Source of the DNA: Parvularcula sp. LCG005
GTDB lineage: Bacteria > Pseudomonadota > Alphaproteobacteria > Caulobacterales > Parvularculaceae
Assembly: GCF_032930845.1 (NCBI RefSeq)
Contig: NZ_CP136758.1
Coordinates: 1,186,001 to 1,250,000, forward strand
DNA length: 64,000 nt
Direction: 5' to 3'
Shown: one piece after another, positions 50,786 through 59,523 of the stretch
How positions within the stretch are numbered: position 1 is the first letter of the stretch
Layout of the letters: every line of letters starts with the position of its first letter
The notes under the pieces: model-generated
Seen by the model: the letters and a program-made list of their open reading frames with translations, nothing else
What the model was told of the DNA's origin: nothing
Databases searched by the model: none
Program-made: the position numbers and the translations under genes

Positions 50786-52779
50786 ACATCCAACTCTTCA
50801 ACAAAGGCCGCGTTTTCCTGAATGAACTGAAAGCGCGGTTCCGCCTTTTTGCCCATCAGGCGTTCAAACAGGTCGTTGACGTCCGGTACTTCATCCGGGG
50901 GCAGATAGACCCGGGCGAGGGTGCGCGTGGCCGGGTTCATGGTGGTGTCTTTCAAGTCCGCGGCGTTCATTTCACCAAGACCCTTGAACCGGCCTATATC
51001 GACCTTGCCCGTGCCTTTGAATTCGGATTTCAGCTTCTTCTCGCGGTCAGCCTCGTCAATGGCGTAAACGGTCTTGCCGCTTTGGGTCATGCGGAAAAGG
51101 GGCGGCTGGGCCATATAGAGGTGACCGCCGGAGATCAGCCCCGGCATGGAAATATGGAAGAAAGTGATGAGCAGGGCGGCGATATGCGCGCCGTCCACGT
51201 CAGCATCGGTCATGATGATGACTTTTTCATACCGCAGGTCTTCGACGTCAAATTTTGACCCAAGGCCGACGCCCAGTGCCATGGAAATGTCGGTGATTTC
51301 CTGATTGGCGGAAATCTTGTCGCGGGTTGAGGAAGCAACGTTGAGGATCTTGCCGCGCAGGGGCAGGATCGCCTGCTTCTCCCTGTTGCGGGCCTGTTTC
51401 GCGCTGCCGCCAGCAGAATCGCCCTCGACCAGAAAAATCTCCGTGCCCGTCCGGTCTTTCGCGGAACAGTCTGCCAGCTTGCCGGGCAGGCGCAGTTTTT
51501 TCATGGCGGAGGCGCGCTGGACATCTTTATCCTTGCGGCGGCGGATCCGCTCATCGGCGCGGTCGACAACCCATTCCAGCAGTTTGTCCGCCTGCTTCGC
51601 ATTGCCTGCGAGCCAGTGATCGAATGCCGGGCGGATTGCCGCCTCGGTCAGTTTCTGCGCTTCAAGGGTCGCAAGCTTGTCTTTGGTCTGGCCTTGGAAC
51701 TCAGGGTTGGAGACAAAGACGGAGAGGAGGGCGCCGGCCGTGCCCAGCACATCCTCTGCCGTAATATTCGCCGCCTTCTTGTTGTTCACCAGTTCCGCAT
51801 AGCCGCGGAGGCCCTTAGTCAGCGCCGCGCGCAGGCCCTGTTCGTGGGTGCCGCCTTCTGGGGTCGGGATGGTGTTACAATAGGAATTGGTGAAACCGTC
51901 CGCATCCTGACCAGCGGGGGAGATAAATCCGGCCGCGCCCCACGCGACGGCCCATTCCACCGTGCCGTGACCGGCCTCTTTTTCGATCCGGCCGGAGAAA
52001 ATGTCCTCCGTTACCTGCGGCTTTTCCTTTACCACATGTTTGAGGTAGTCGGAGAGACCATTGCGGAACTGCAGGACTTCCTTTTCAGGGGTCTTGTCAC
52101 CTTCCTTGATGAGCGACGGATCGCACGCCCAGCGGATCTCGACACCGCCAAAGAGATAGGCCTTTGACCGCGCCATGCGGAACAGGCGCGCTGGCTTGAA
52201 CGCCGCGCCTTTCCCGAAAATCTCAGGGTCAGGATGAAAAGTGACGCTGGTGCCGCGCTTGTTGGGCGCATCCCCGACTTTTTTCAGGGGCGAGGTCGGC
52301 AGGCCACGGGAATAGGTCTGGCGGTACAGCGTCTTGTTCCGCGCCACCTCGACCGTCAGGTCGTCGGACAGCGCGTTGACGACGGAAATGCCGACACCGT
52401 GCAGACCGCCCGATGTGGCGTAGGCCTTGTTCGTGAACTTGCCGCCGGAGTGCAGGGTGGTGAGAATGACTTCGAGCGCCGATTTGGTCTTGAACTTCGG
52501 GTGCTTGTCGACCGGAATGCCGCGCCCATTGTCGAAGACGGTGAGATGGCCATTGGCGTCCAGTGTCACTTCGATCCGCGTGGCGTGTCCGGCCACGGCC
52601 TCGTCCATGGCGTTGTCCAGCACTTCGGCGAAGAGGTGGTGCAGCGCCCGTTCATCCGTGCCGCCGATATACATGCCGGGGCGTTTGCGCACCGGCTCAA
52701 GCCCTTCCAGAACTTCGATATCCTTCGCGGAATAATCGTTGTCAGAAAAAAGATCGGCTTTTTTGGGTGAGCGAGACAT
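50782..52779 (-). CDS. parE: DNA topoisomerase IV subunit B
   Basis: ATPase subunit of topoisomerase IV, which unlinks daughter chromosomes. I take the ATG at 52779 (MSRSPKKADLFSDNDYSAKDI), giving 665 residues; the long upstream extension of the frame lies in the leader. GHKL motifs EVLDNAMDEAV and GGLHGVG and the Toprim motifs VEGDSAGGSA and IIMTDADVDGAHI are complete. ParE rather than GyrB is supported by length and by the lack of GyrB-specific insertions. It is divergent from the SRPBCC gene. Confidence 0.95.
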   Translation of the reverse strand: MSRSPKKADLFSDNDYSAKDIEVLEGLEPVRKRPGMYIGGTDERALHHLFAEVLDNAMDEAVAGHATRIEVTLDANGHLTVFDNGRGIPVDKHPKFKTKSALEVILTTLHSGGKFTNKAYATSGGLHGVGISVVNALSDDLTVEVARNKTLYRQTYSRGLPTSPLKKVGDAPNKRGTSVTFHPDPEIFGKGAAFKPARLFRMARSKAYLFGGVEIRWACDPSLIKEGDKTPEKEVLQFRNGLSDYLKHVVKEKPQVTEDIFSGRIEKEAGHGTVEWAVAWGAAGFISPAGQDADGFTNSYCNTIPTPEGGTHEQGLRAALTKGLRGYAELVNNKKAANITAEDVLGTAGALLSVFVSNPEFQGQTKDKLATLEAQKLTEAAIRPAFDHWLAGNAKQADKLLEWVVDRADERIRRRKDKDVQRASAMKKLRLPGKLADCSAKDRTGTEIFLVEGDSAGGSAKQARNREKQAILPLRGKILNVASSTRDKISANQEITDISMALGVGLGSKFDVEDLRYEKVIIMTDADVDGAHIAALLITFFHISMPGLISGGHLYMAQPPLFRMTQSGKTVYAIDEADREKKLKSEFKGTGKVDIGRFKGLGEMNAADLKDTTMNPATRTLARVYLPPDEVPDVNDLFERLMGKKAEPRFQFIQENAAFVEELDV

Positions 52780-52921
52780 CTGCCCTCGGAACGAAGAGTG
52801 AACGGGAGTAAGCACGTGGTTACCCTGTTCGCTCTGAGCCGCCAAGGGGCAAGGGCAATCGCGCTTTCCCCAATGGGTTTGCACGCTAGTTTGTTGTTGA
52901 TTCAGACTGGAGAGCTTCGAC

Positions 52922-53365
52922 GTGAAATATACCCGTGACATCATCATCGACCGGCCGAGGGCCGAGGTTGTTGCCCTGTTCGATAACCCGTCCGTGCTGG
53001 CAGAGTGGCAGCAGGGCTTTGTCAGCATGTCGCCGCTATCCGGCGATGTGCAGGGTGAGGGCCGCCAGTCCCACCTCGTCTATGACATGGGCAAGCGGCG
53101 CATCGAGATGGTGGAAACAGTGGTGGAGCACGACCTGCCTTATCGCGTGGTCGCGACCTACGAGACAGCGGGCGTCTGGAACCGGGTCGAAAACCATTTC
53201 GAAGAAATTGAACCGACCAAGACCCGATGGTTGAGCCACGTCGAATTCCGGTTCGACAACTTCATGATGAAGCTGATGGGCTCACTCATGCCGAAGATGT
53301 TCCAGAAGCAGACCGAGACCTACATGAAGGATTTCAAGGCGTTCGTTGAGAAACGAGCGGCCTGA
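52922..53365 (+). CDS. SRPBCC family protein
   Basis: A 147-residue START-like/polyketide-cyclase fold protein starting with GTG (MKYTRDIIIDRPRAEVVALF) after GGAGAG. The fold binds hydrophobic ligands in a deep cavity; the ligand here is unknown. No signal peptide. The end (FKAFVEKRAA) is typical. It is alone in its direction between parE and the convergent membrane protein gene. Confidence 0.88.
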   Translation: MKYTRDIIIDRPRAEVVALFDNPSVLAEWQQGFVSMSPLSGDVQGEGRQSHLVYDMGKRRIEMVETVVEHDLPYRVVATYETAGVWNRVENHFEEIEPTKTRWLSHVEFRFDNFMMKLMGSLMPKMFQKQTETYMKDFKAFVEKRAA

Positions 53366-53375
53366 AGCATTTCAC

Positions 53376-53807
53376 CTAGCGTGGTCGGGACCGAGGCGGC
53401 TCGCGCCTGTAGGTATCACGCCGCCGAACGCGCTCATCTGATACCAGAAGCTGGCTCGGCCGCGGGTTTGGCGGCGCTTTGGCATCGCCGCCGCCGCCAT
53501 CGCTGCTACCGCCCCCTGAGCCGGTGCCGCTATCGGAGGATGCATCCCCATTCTCATGGGGATCGGTCTCTCGCATCGGTTTGGACAGTTTTTCCGGCAA
53601 AACTTCCTGGGCCTTGTCGAACACCATGTCGACGCGCCGAAATTTCGCGCGCGCCCAGGACAGGGCCTGCCGCACTCTCTTGTTGGATGCGACGAGCAAT
53701 GCGATCCCCAGCACAATGCAGATCAGGCCGATAGGCAGGGGCAGGAAGACGGTGATGAGACCGACCAGGAACAGGGTAATGCCCAGAAACGTGAAGATGA
53801 TGCTCAT
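53376..53807 (-). CDS. Small membrane protein with disordered C-terminus
   Basis: A 143-residue protein. Residues 1-40 form two close hydrophobic helices (IIFTFLGITLFLVGLITVF, then PLPIGLICIVLGIALLVAS), a PGPGW-like layout of unknown function. Residues 85-143 are Gly/Ser/Asp-rich and then Arg/Pro-rich and probably disordered. It ends ten bases from the SRPBCC gene in a tail-to-tail arrangement. Confidence 0.75.
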   Translation of the reverse strand: MSIIFTFLGITLFLVGLITVFLPLPIGLICIVLGIALLVASNKRVRQALSWARAKFRRVDMVFDKAQEVLPEKLSKPMRETDPHENGDASSDSGTGSGGGSSDGGGGDAKAPPNPRPSQLLVSDERVRRRDTYRREPPRSRPR

Positions 53808-53875
53808 GGTGCCGGTCCCTTTCCGCTCCCACTGTGACCGCTGAGGCCGCTGGGATCAAGCGATGGGTCGCGGCA

Positions 53876-54520
53876 CTAGATTCCCGGAATGAAAGGAATG
53901 CCGCGACGGAATTTCTTTTCACATTGAGAAAGCTGCGCATCGTAGGTGCGGTAAATCCAGTCAACGCGTGCTGCGGCGTCCTTGACGCCCGGCTTTCCTT
54001 CGAAGGTACCGCGCAGAAAGCCTGCCGGTCCCTCATGATAGGCGAGGTACTGACGATAAGCGTCGTCTTGGGCGATGCCGGTCATATTGCTGGTGCGCGC
54101 GACGTACCAAGCCACAAACTGGGCCGCGTCGTCGAACTTGTCCCGCTCTGCGCTGCGGCGACCGGTCTCGTTCTTGAAGACTTCCCAGGTCGTATCCAGC
54201 GCCTGTGAGTAACCGCGAGCCGAGGACAGCCGCTTGCCCGGAAAAACGAAAAGAAAGCGGCCACGCGGCGGCTTGGCATTATGACGGAAGCTCGATTCCT
54301 GCCGGATGATGGCCAGTTGCAGCGCCTTCGGCGTACCGAACTCTTTCTCGGCCGCATGGGTCGCGCGGTACCAGCTGCGCCGGTCCTTGAAGATCTCGCA
54401 CACATCACCGATGCGGTCAGGGGGCGTCGTGCTGCAGCCCGACACAATGATCAGGCAAAATACGGTCAGTAATCGGATCAAAACGGCTGGTCCATCCACG
54501 CTGTCAGTCTGGCCAGACAT
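53876..54520 (-). CDS. Lytic transglycosylase-like lipoprotein (SLT domain)
   Basis: A 214-residue lipoprotein (lipobox IVSGC near residue 29) with an SLT-like domain: IIRQESSFRHNA, where the Glu is the expected catalytic acid, then GYSQALDTTWEVF and YLAYHEGPAGF. It should cleave peptidoglycan in the periplasm. The n-region is long; a start nearer the hydrophobic stretch is possible but no better codon was found. Same direction as sfsA, 52 bases from it. Confidence 0.85.
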   Translation of the reverse strand: MSGQTDSVDGPAVLIRLLTVFCLIIVSGCSTTPPDRIGDVCEIFKDRRSWYRATHAAEKEFGTPKALQLAIIRQESSFRHNAKPPRGRFLFVFPGKRLSSARGYSQALDTTWEVFKNETGRRSAERDKFDDAAQFVAWYVARTSNMTGIAQDDAYRQYLAYHEGPAGFLRGTFEGKPGVKDAAARVDWIYRTYDAQLSQCEKKFRRGIPFIPGI

Positions 54521-54572
54521 ACTGACCTATTACAAGGCCTTGTTCTCTAACTTACATTAATGACCATTCGGT

Positions 54573-55286
54573 TCAGACGATGACGGGAATGGGACCGCGG
54601 ACGGTGATTTCTTCGGGCGAGATGTCGCAGTCATAGGCCAAAACCTCGACCCCTTGTTCCATGGCTTCGGTCAGACCGGCGGCATAGGCGGGGTCAAGGT
54701 CGGCCGCCGCGCTGAAGCCGGTGGCATCGGTTCGTTGAACGATGAACAGAAGAACAGCGCGGTCCCCGGCGGCGACCCGGCTGCTGAGCTCCCGTAGATG
54801 TTTTGCGCCTCGCGTGGTCACACAGTCCGGAAACTCCGTGATGCCGTCATCGCGACGCAGGAGGTGGCAGTTCTTCACCTCCACCCAGGTCGGGGGTGAT
54901 GTCTCCAGCAGGATGTCGATACGGGATTTCTCCTCGCCATAGCGGACCTCGCGGCGCAACGGGGCGGCTGCATCGAGTTCCCCAATCAATCCCGCAGAGA
55001 TCGCCTCTTCGGCCAGACGGTTGGGCAGATTGGTATTGATGCCCACCAGTGTCGGGCCATCGGGACCGGGGCATTCCACGATTTCCAGCGTGTAGGGCAG
55101 CTTGCGGTTCTTGTTGGAGGAGAGCGACAGCCAGCAGCGGGCCCCTGTCGGGGCGACGCCCAGCATGGCACCGGGATTGGGGCAGTGAACGGTCGTCTCG
55201 GTCCCATCGGGGAATTGAACATCCGCGAGAAAGCGTTTGTAACGTCGCAGAAGGATGGCAGGCTGGAGCGGGGCGGAGAACTTCAT
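54573..55286 (-). CDS. sfsA: Sugar fermentation stimulation protein SfsA
   Basis: A 237-residue protein of the SfsA family, with an OB-like N-terminal part and a PD-(D/E)XK-nuclease-like C-terminal part. VHCPNPGAM, SRIDILLE and VEVKNCHL are the family's conserved stretches, with the likely nuclease Asp and Glu-X-Lys. The cellular role is still unclear; it was first described as a factor affecting maltose genes. It is divergent from the DUF2809 gene. Confidence 0.95.
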   Translation of the reverse strand: MKFSAPLQPAILLRRYKRFLADVQFPDGTETTVHCPNPGAMLGVAPTGARCWLSLSSNKNRKLPYTLEIVECPGPDGPTLVGINTNLPNRLAEEAISAGLIGELDAAAPLRREVRYGEEKSRIDILLETSPPTWVEVKNCHLLRRDDGITEFPDCVTTRGAKHLRELSSRVAAGDRAVLLFIVQRTDATGFSAAADLDPAYAAGLTEAMEQGVEVLAYDCDISPEEITVRGPIPVIV

Positions 55287-55329
55287 GGGGCCCGCCTAGA
55301 CAATGTCGCTGATGGGGAAAAGGCGCGCT

Positions 55330-55695
55330 ATGGCCAAACGTTTTCGGATCAAACGACTGACCATCGCGGCGGTCCTGTTCGTCGTTCTTGTGGTCATCGC
55401 ACTATTTGTTCGTGATCCGATCGTACGTCCCTATCTGGGCGATGTGCTGGTGGTCATCTTCCTGCATTTTCTTCTGCGCGGTCTTTTCCGGGTGGGCCGC
55501 CTTGTCAGCGTGCTTGGTGTTTTTGCGTTGGCCGTCATCATCGAGGGGGCGCAGGCGCTCCGGGTCATCGAATGGCTGCATTTGGCTGATGTCCCCGTGG
55601 CCCGGGTGGTTTTCGGGACAACAGCTGAATGGCGCGACGTGGCCATGTATGGCGCGGGCGCCATTCTGGCTTATGTCCTTGATCAGGACCGTTGA
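55330..55695 (+). CDS. DUF2809 membrane protein
   Basis: A 121-residue membrane protein with about four helices; VRDPIVRPYLGDVLVVIFLHFLLRGLF matches DUF2809. I take the ATG at 55330 (MAKRFRIKRLTIAAVLF), seven bases after AAAAGG; in-frame ATGs at 55303 and 55312 would add up to nine residues. Function unknown. The molybdopterin-binding gene follows after 46 bases on the same strand. Confidence 0.85.
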   Translation: MAKRFRIKRLTIAAVLFVVLVVIALFVRDPIVRPYLGDVLVVIFLHFLLRGLFRVGRLVSVLGVFALAVIIEGAQALRVIEWLHLADVPVARVVFGTTAEWRDVAMYGAGAILAYVLDQDR

Positions 55696-55741
55696 GCTGA
55701 CGGACCATTTGCCCCTTGCGCGTATTCGTTTACGAGGAGCC

Positions 55742-56530
55742 ATGAGCGAAACACAGCCCCCCCAAAGACCAGGCGCCGCCATGTTGGCGATTGGCGATGA
55801 ACTGCTGAACGGCCGTACCCGTGACGCCAATATCCACTTTCTCGCCGGGTGGCTGGACCGCCGGGGCGTGGCCCTGCGCGAAGTGCGAATTGTGCCCGAT
55901 GAACAGGACATGATTGTCGCAGCGCTGAATGAGCTCCGCCGACGCTATGACGCTGTCTTCACCTCGGGCGGGATTGGCCCGACCCATGACGACATTACCG
56001 CCGATGCGATCGGCGCAGCCTTTGGCGTCGACGTCGATGTTCGTGATGACACGCTCAGCATTCTGAAGGAATGGTACGATCGTAAGGGCGAAACCGTGAC
56101 CGATGCGCGCCGCCGGATGGCACGGGTGCCGGAGGGCGCACGCCTGATCGAGAATGTTGTCTCGGGCGCACCGGGCTTCGCGCTAGAGAATGTCTATGTG
56201 ATGGCCGGTGTGCCGAAGATTTTCTCAGCCATGCTGGAATCGCTCGACGGTGAAATCGTCCGTGGGCCAATCTATACGGCCTATACCGTTGCTGGCGCCT
56301 GTCAGGAAAGCCAGATCGCAGAAGGGCTACAGGCGCTGGAAACGGCGTTGAAGGGTCTGAAGATCGGCAGCTATCCGGGCAAATCCGGCACATCCGGTCG
56401 CCTCGCGGTGGTGTGCAAGGCGTTCGATGCCTCGCTGGCGCGCCAGGCGGCCGTTGCCGTGGAGGGCCTGTTTCGGGCACAAGGTGTTTCGCCCGAAATG
56501 TTTGAGGGCTTTGGCCCGGAACAGGAATAG
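55742..56530 (+). CDS. Competence/damage-inducible protein A-type (molybdopterin-binding domain)
   Basis: A 262-residue protein made of the MoCF/CinA N-terminal domain: MLAIGDELLNGRTRDAN near residue 14 and FTSGGIGPTHDDITADAIG near residue 77. It lacks the C-terminal CinA nicotinamide-nucleotide amidase domain, so it is the stand-alone form common in Alphaproteobacteria; the molybdopterin-like fold is certain but the substrate is not. GAGGAGCC precedes the ATG at 55742. Three bases before sdaA, so the two share a transcript. Confidence 0.9.
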   Translation: MSETQPPQRPGAAMLAIGDELLNGRTRDANIHFLAGWLDRRGVALREVRIVPDEQDMIVAALNELRRRYDAVFTSGGIGPTHDDITADAIGAAFGVDVDVRDDTLSILKEWYDRKGETVTDARRRMARVPEGARLIENVVSGAPGFALENVYVMAGVPKIFSAMLESLDGEIVRGPIYTAYTVAGACQESQIAEGLQALETALKGLKIGSYPGKSGTSGRLAVVCKAFDASLARQAAVAVEGLFRAQGVSPEMFEGFGPEQE

Positions 56531-56533
56531 GTC

Positions 56534-57895
56534 ATGCTGAGCGTTCTCGACATTTTCAAGATCGGCATTGGGCCTTCAAGCTCCCATACATTGGGTCCGA
56601 TGAAGATTGCCAAGCGGTTCCTTGATGAGGCGCAGGCCGCCGGGGCTCTCGAGAGCGCAGACCGCGTACAATGCGACCTTTACGGCTCACTCGCCCTGAC
56701 AGGTGTCGGTCACGGTACGGATCGTGCCTCGATACTCGGGCTGCTCCAGCAGGAAGCAGAAACGATTGATACGAGCCGCGTCGAAGAGATGGTGCAGGCG
56801 GTTTACGACACCAAGACGATCAAGGTCGGCAGCAAGACGCTGAATTTTGATCCGAAGGCGGATATTCGGTTTGCTCCGCCCGGGGATGTGCCTGACGCTC
56901 ATCCGAACGGCATGCGACTGTCGCTCCTGAATGCCGATGGGGAAGTTATTTTCTCGCAGGTCTATTATTCCGTTGGCGGCGGATTTACGCGGCGCGATGA
57001 TGAAATGGGCGTCACCGACGATAATGGCGTTGAGGCACCATTTGCATTTGGCTCCGGCGCAGAGCTCCTGGCCATTGCCAAACGCGAAAACATGTCGATT
57101 GCCGACATTGTCATGGCCAATGAGAATGCCTTTCGGCCGGAGGAAGAAACGACTGCAGGGCTGCGCGCGATCTGGGATGTCATGGCGGCGTGCATGGACA
57201 GGGGCCTGTCCCAGCACGGTATCTTGCCCGGCGGTCTTGACGTGGCCCGGCGTGCTCCTGGCCTGCACGACAAGCTCCGCCGCTCTGTCGCCAATGAGCG
57301 TGAGGCCTTGTTTGACTGGCTGAACGTCTTTGCCATGGCGGTGAACGAGGAAAATGCCGCAGGCGGACAGGTCGTCACCAGCCCGACCAATGGCGCGGCG
57401 GGGATCATCCCGGCGGTCATCCGTTTTTACTGTGCCATGGACGGCCTGACCGAAATGGCGCGAGTGAACACCTTCCTTCTCACCGCTGGCGGCATTGCCA
57501 TGCTGTACAAACAGAAAGCATCAATTTCCGGCGCTGAAATGGGGTGCCAGGGGGAGGTCGGCGTTGCCTGCTCCATGGCCGCAGCAGGATTGGCTGCGAT
57601 CTGGGACGGTACGCCGGTGCAGATTGCCCGGGCCGCCGAAATCGGGATGGAACACAATCTGGGCCTGACCTGTGATCCGGTGGGCGGTCTGGTGCAGATC
57701 CCCTGTATTGAGCGCAATGCCATCGGCGCGGTGAAGGCGGTCAACGCCGCCCGCCTTGCCCTGCAATGCGAGGGGACGCCGCGGGTCAGTCTCGACCAGG
57801 TGATTGAAACCATGCGCCAGACGGGCAACGACATGAACTCGAAATACAAGGAGACGTCCGAGGGCGGCCTTGCGGTCAATGTCGTCGCCTGCTGA
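56534..57895 (+). CDS. sdaA: L-serine ammonia-lyase (L-serine dehydratase)
   Basis: Converts L-serine to pyruvate and ammonia with an oxygen-sensitive 4Fe-4S cluster. The 453-residue single-chain enzyme joins the beta domain (SVLDIFKIGIGPSSSHTLGP) and the catalytic alpha domain, with cluster-type cysteines in MGCQGEVGVACSM and LTCDPVGGLVQIPC. All family blocks are complete. It lies three bases after the CinA-type gene and ends just before tRNA-Leu. Confidence 0.96.
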   Translation: MLSVLDIFKIGIGPSSSHTLGPMKIAKRFLDEAQAAGALESADRVQCDLYGSLALTGVGHGTDRASILGLLQQEAETIDTSRVEEMVQAVYDTKTIKVGSKTLNFDPKADIRFAPPGDVPDAHPNGMRLSLLNADGEVIFSQVYYSVGGGFTRRDDEMGVTDDNGVEAPFAFGSGAELLAIAKRENMSIADIVMANENAFRPEEETTAGLRAIWDVMAACMDRGLSQHGILPGGLDVARRAPGLHDKLRRSVANEREALFDWLNVFAMAVNEENAAGGQVVTSPTNGAAGIIPAVIRFYCAMDGLTEMARVNTFLLTAGGIAMLYKQKASISGAEMGCQGEVGVACSMAAAGLAAIWDGTPVQIARAAEIGMEHNLGLTCDPVGGLVQIPCIERNAIGAVKAVNAARLALQCEGTPRVSLDQVIETMRQTGNDMNSKYKETSEGGLAVNVVAC

Positions 57896-57957
57896 GCCTA
57901 GCCGATAACTGACGGCTTGCGTCTATGGACGCAGCGCGGTCTAAAGCGTTTTCTGCT

Positions 57958-58042
57958 GCGGGCGTGGTGGAATGGTAGACACACAAGACTTAAAATCTTG
58001 AGGCCTTTGGCCGTGCCGGTTCGAGTCCGGCCGCCCGTACCA
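57958..58042 (+). tRNA. tRNA-Leu (anticodon UAA)
   Basis: 85 bases including CCA. Acceptor GCGGGCG pairs with CGCCCGT, the anticodon arm CAAGA-CTTAAAA-TCTTG gives UAA, a long variable arm is present as required for tRNA-Leu, and the T loop GTTCGAGTC is standard. Confidence 0.97.
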
Positions 58043-58136
58043 ACATTCCGATCCGAACTCGAAGACGTGTTGCAATCGGTCTCATTTGCGCTGCAACATC
58101 AATATCTTAGCCCATTTGTCTCAATTAGTGACACTG

Positions 58137-58150
58137 TGGTAGCGGTACCA
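58137..58150. promoter_or_regulatory. LacI-family operator-like palindrome upstream of the xylanase
   Basis: TGGTAGCGGTACCA: a palindrome with central CG and only the sixth base pair off symmetry, the classic LacI/GalR operator form. It lies 81 bases before the GH10 start. A TTGTCT at 58116 suggests a promoter whose -10 would overlap it. Confidence 0.62.
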
Positions 58151-58230
58151 CTTGCCGTCCCACCGATTGCGCCATAGCGTTTTGCCCAATGAGTGAGCGC
58201 AAATGTTCACCACGACAGGGAGGATGTGAC

Positions 58231-59409
58231 ATGGCTTGGTCACGACGTGAGATGCTGCTGATGGGGGCTGGCGCAACGCTGGCCGCTTGTGGAGGCGGCG
58301 GTGGGAGTAGCACGACCACTGTGCCGCCCGTGGTCACACCGCCATCGACGGGGACGCCGCCTGCACCCGTGACACCACTCAAGACGCTGGCTGGGGACAA
58401 GGGCTTCAGGTTCGGCACAGCCATCGGGACCGGCACAAACAGTCCGTTCAATGACAATAACTATCTTGAGCTGGTAAAGGAGCAGTGCTCCATCGCCGTG
58501 GCGGAGAACGACATGAAATGGCAGGCCCTTCGGCCCAGCCCGACCACGTTTGATTTTTCCGCCGCCGATGCGCTTGTCCAATTTGGGGCCGACAACAGCG
58601 TGACTTTCCGTGGTCATGTCCTGCTGTGGGAAGTGGCAGAGCGCTATCCGGGCTGGTTTGATACCTATGACTTTGGTGCGAACCCCGCAGCCGAGGCAGA
58701 GCGCATGCTAACCCAGCACATCAACACCGTGTGCGGACACTTTGCGTCCTCGATCAGTTCATGGGATGTGATCAACGAACTGGTCGACAATTCGACAGGT
58801 GATTATCGTGTCACCCCGTTCAATCAGCGCCTTGGTGTGGATAATACTGTCGATCTCGCCTTCGCTACGGCTCGCGCCGCCCTGCCGGACGGGCAGCTGG
58901 TCTATAATGATTTCATGGACTGGGGGAGCGGCGATGGCCCTCAGCGCCACCGGGACGGAGTGCTCAGACTACTGGACGGCATGATGACCCGCGGCACGCC
59001 CATCGATGCCCTTGGGGTCCAGGGCCACATCTATCTGGGCAGCAATGGCTCGAGCCCTCGAGATGAGGCCGCTTGGCGTAGTTTCCTTGATGATGTCACC
59101 GGGATGGGCCTGAAAGTGCTGATCACCGAGCTTGATGTGAATGACGGTGCCGTGCCGGGCACCAATGACTATCGAGATAGCAAGGTGGCCGACGCAACGC
59201 GCCAGTTCCTGGACATCATGTTCGAATACACTGAAGTCGAAGACGTACTGTGCTGGGGCCTGGTCGACCAGTATAGTTGGCTGCAATATGTCAATCCGCG
59301 GTCAGATGGTCTGGCCAAGCGGCCGCTGCCCTTTGACAACAGCTACGAGCCCAAGCCGATGCGCGACGCCATCGCCGAGGCATTTGAGGCGGCCACAGCG
59401 CGCGCCTGA
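58231..59409 (+). CDS. Endo-1,4-beta-xylanase, GH10, Tat lipoprotein
   Basis: Hydrolyses internal xylan bonds. The 392-residue protein starts at ATG 58231 after GGGAGG. The N-terminus combines a twin-arginine motif (SRREMLL) with a lipobox (LAAC, Cys20), followed by a Gly/Ser/Thr/Pro linker to residue 50, so it is exported folded and lipid-anchored. The GH10 barrel has the acid/base Glu183 (WDVINEL) and the nucleophile Glu300 (LITELDVND), both at the expected strand ends. It is the first gene of a xylan locus that goes on at 62358. Confidence 0.96.
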   Translation: MAWSRREMLLMGAGATLAACGGGGGSSTTTVPPVVTPPSTGTPPAPVTPLKTLAGDKGFRFGTAIGTGTNSPFNDNNYLELVKEQCSIAVAENDMKWQALRPSPTTFDFSAADALVQFGADNSVTFRGHVLLWEVAERYPGWFDTYDFGANPAAEAERMLTQHINTVCGHFASSISSWDVINELVDNSTGDYRVTPFNQRLGVDNTVDLAFATARAALPDGQLVYNDFMDWGSGDGPQRHRDGVLRLLDGMMTRGTPIDALGVQGHIYLGSNGSSPRDEAAWRSFLDDVTGMGLKVLITELDVNDGAVPGTNDYRDSKVADATRQFLDIMFEYTEVEDVLCWGLVDQYSWLQYVNPRSDGLAKRPLPFDNSYEPKPMRDAIAEAFEAATARA

Positions 59410-59442
59410 TCCGGTCGCGCACTATCGTGGCGAATCGGGCAG

Positions 59443-59513
59443 CCTGTCATCGATCCAGTTTGGTGTAGAAAATGCACGACGCGTTCTGTACGCCAGCCCA
59501 AACCGATGACAGG
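59443..59513. repeat. Pair of inverted 10-11 base repeats around the GT4 start
   Basis: CCTGTCATCG (59443-59452) and CGATGACAGG (59504-59513) are perfect inverse complements, with one more pair outside, 51 bases apart. The right arm covers an ATG (59506) just ahead of the chosen start. The RNA could fold into a long stem over the leader. Confidence 0.6.
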
Positions 59514-59523
59514 CCCCCACTGC

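Noticed and set aside
52780..53028. 83-residue N-terminal extension of ParE
   Set aside because: The extension is rich in Cys and Gln, unlike any ParE, and covers the divergent promoter region; the ATG at 52779 fits the family.
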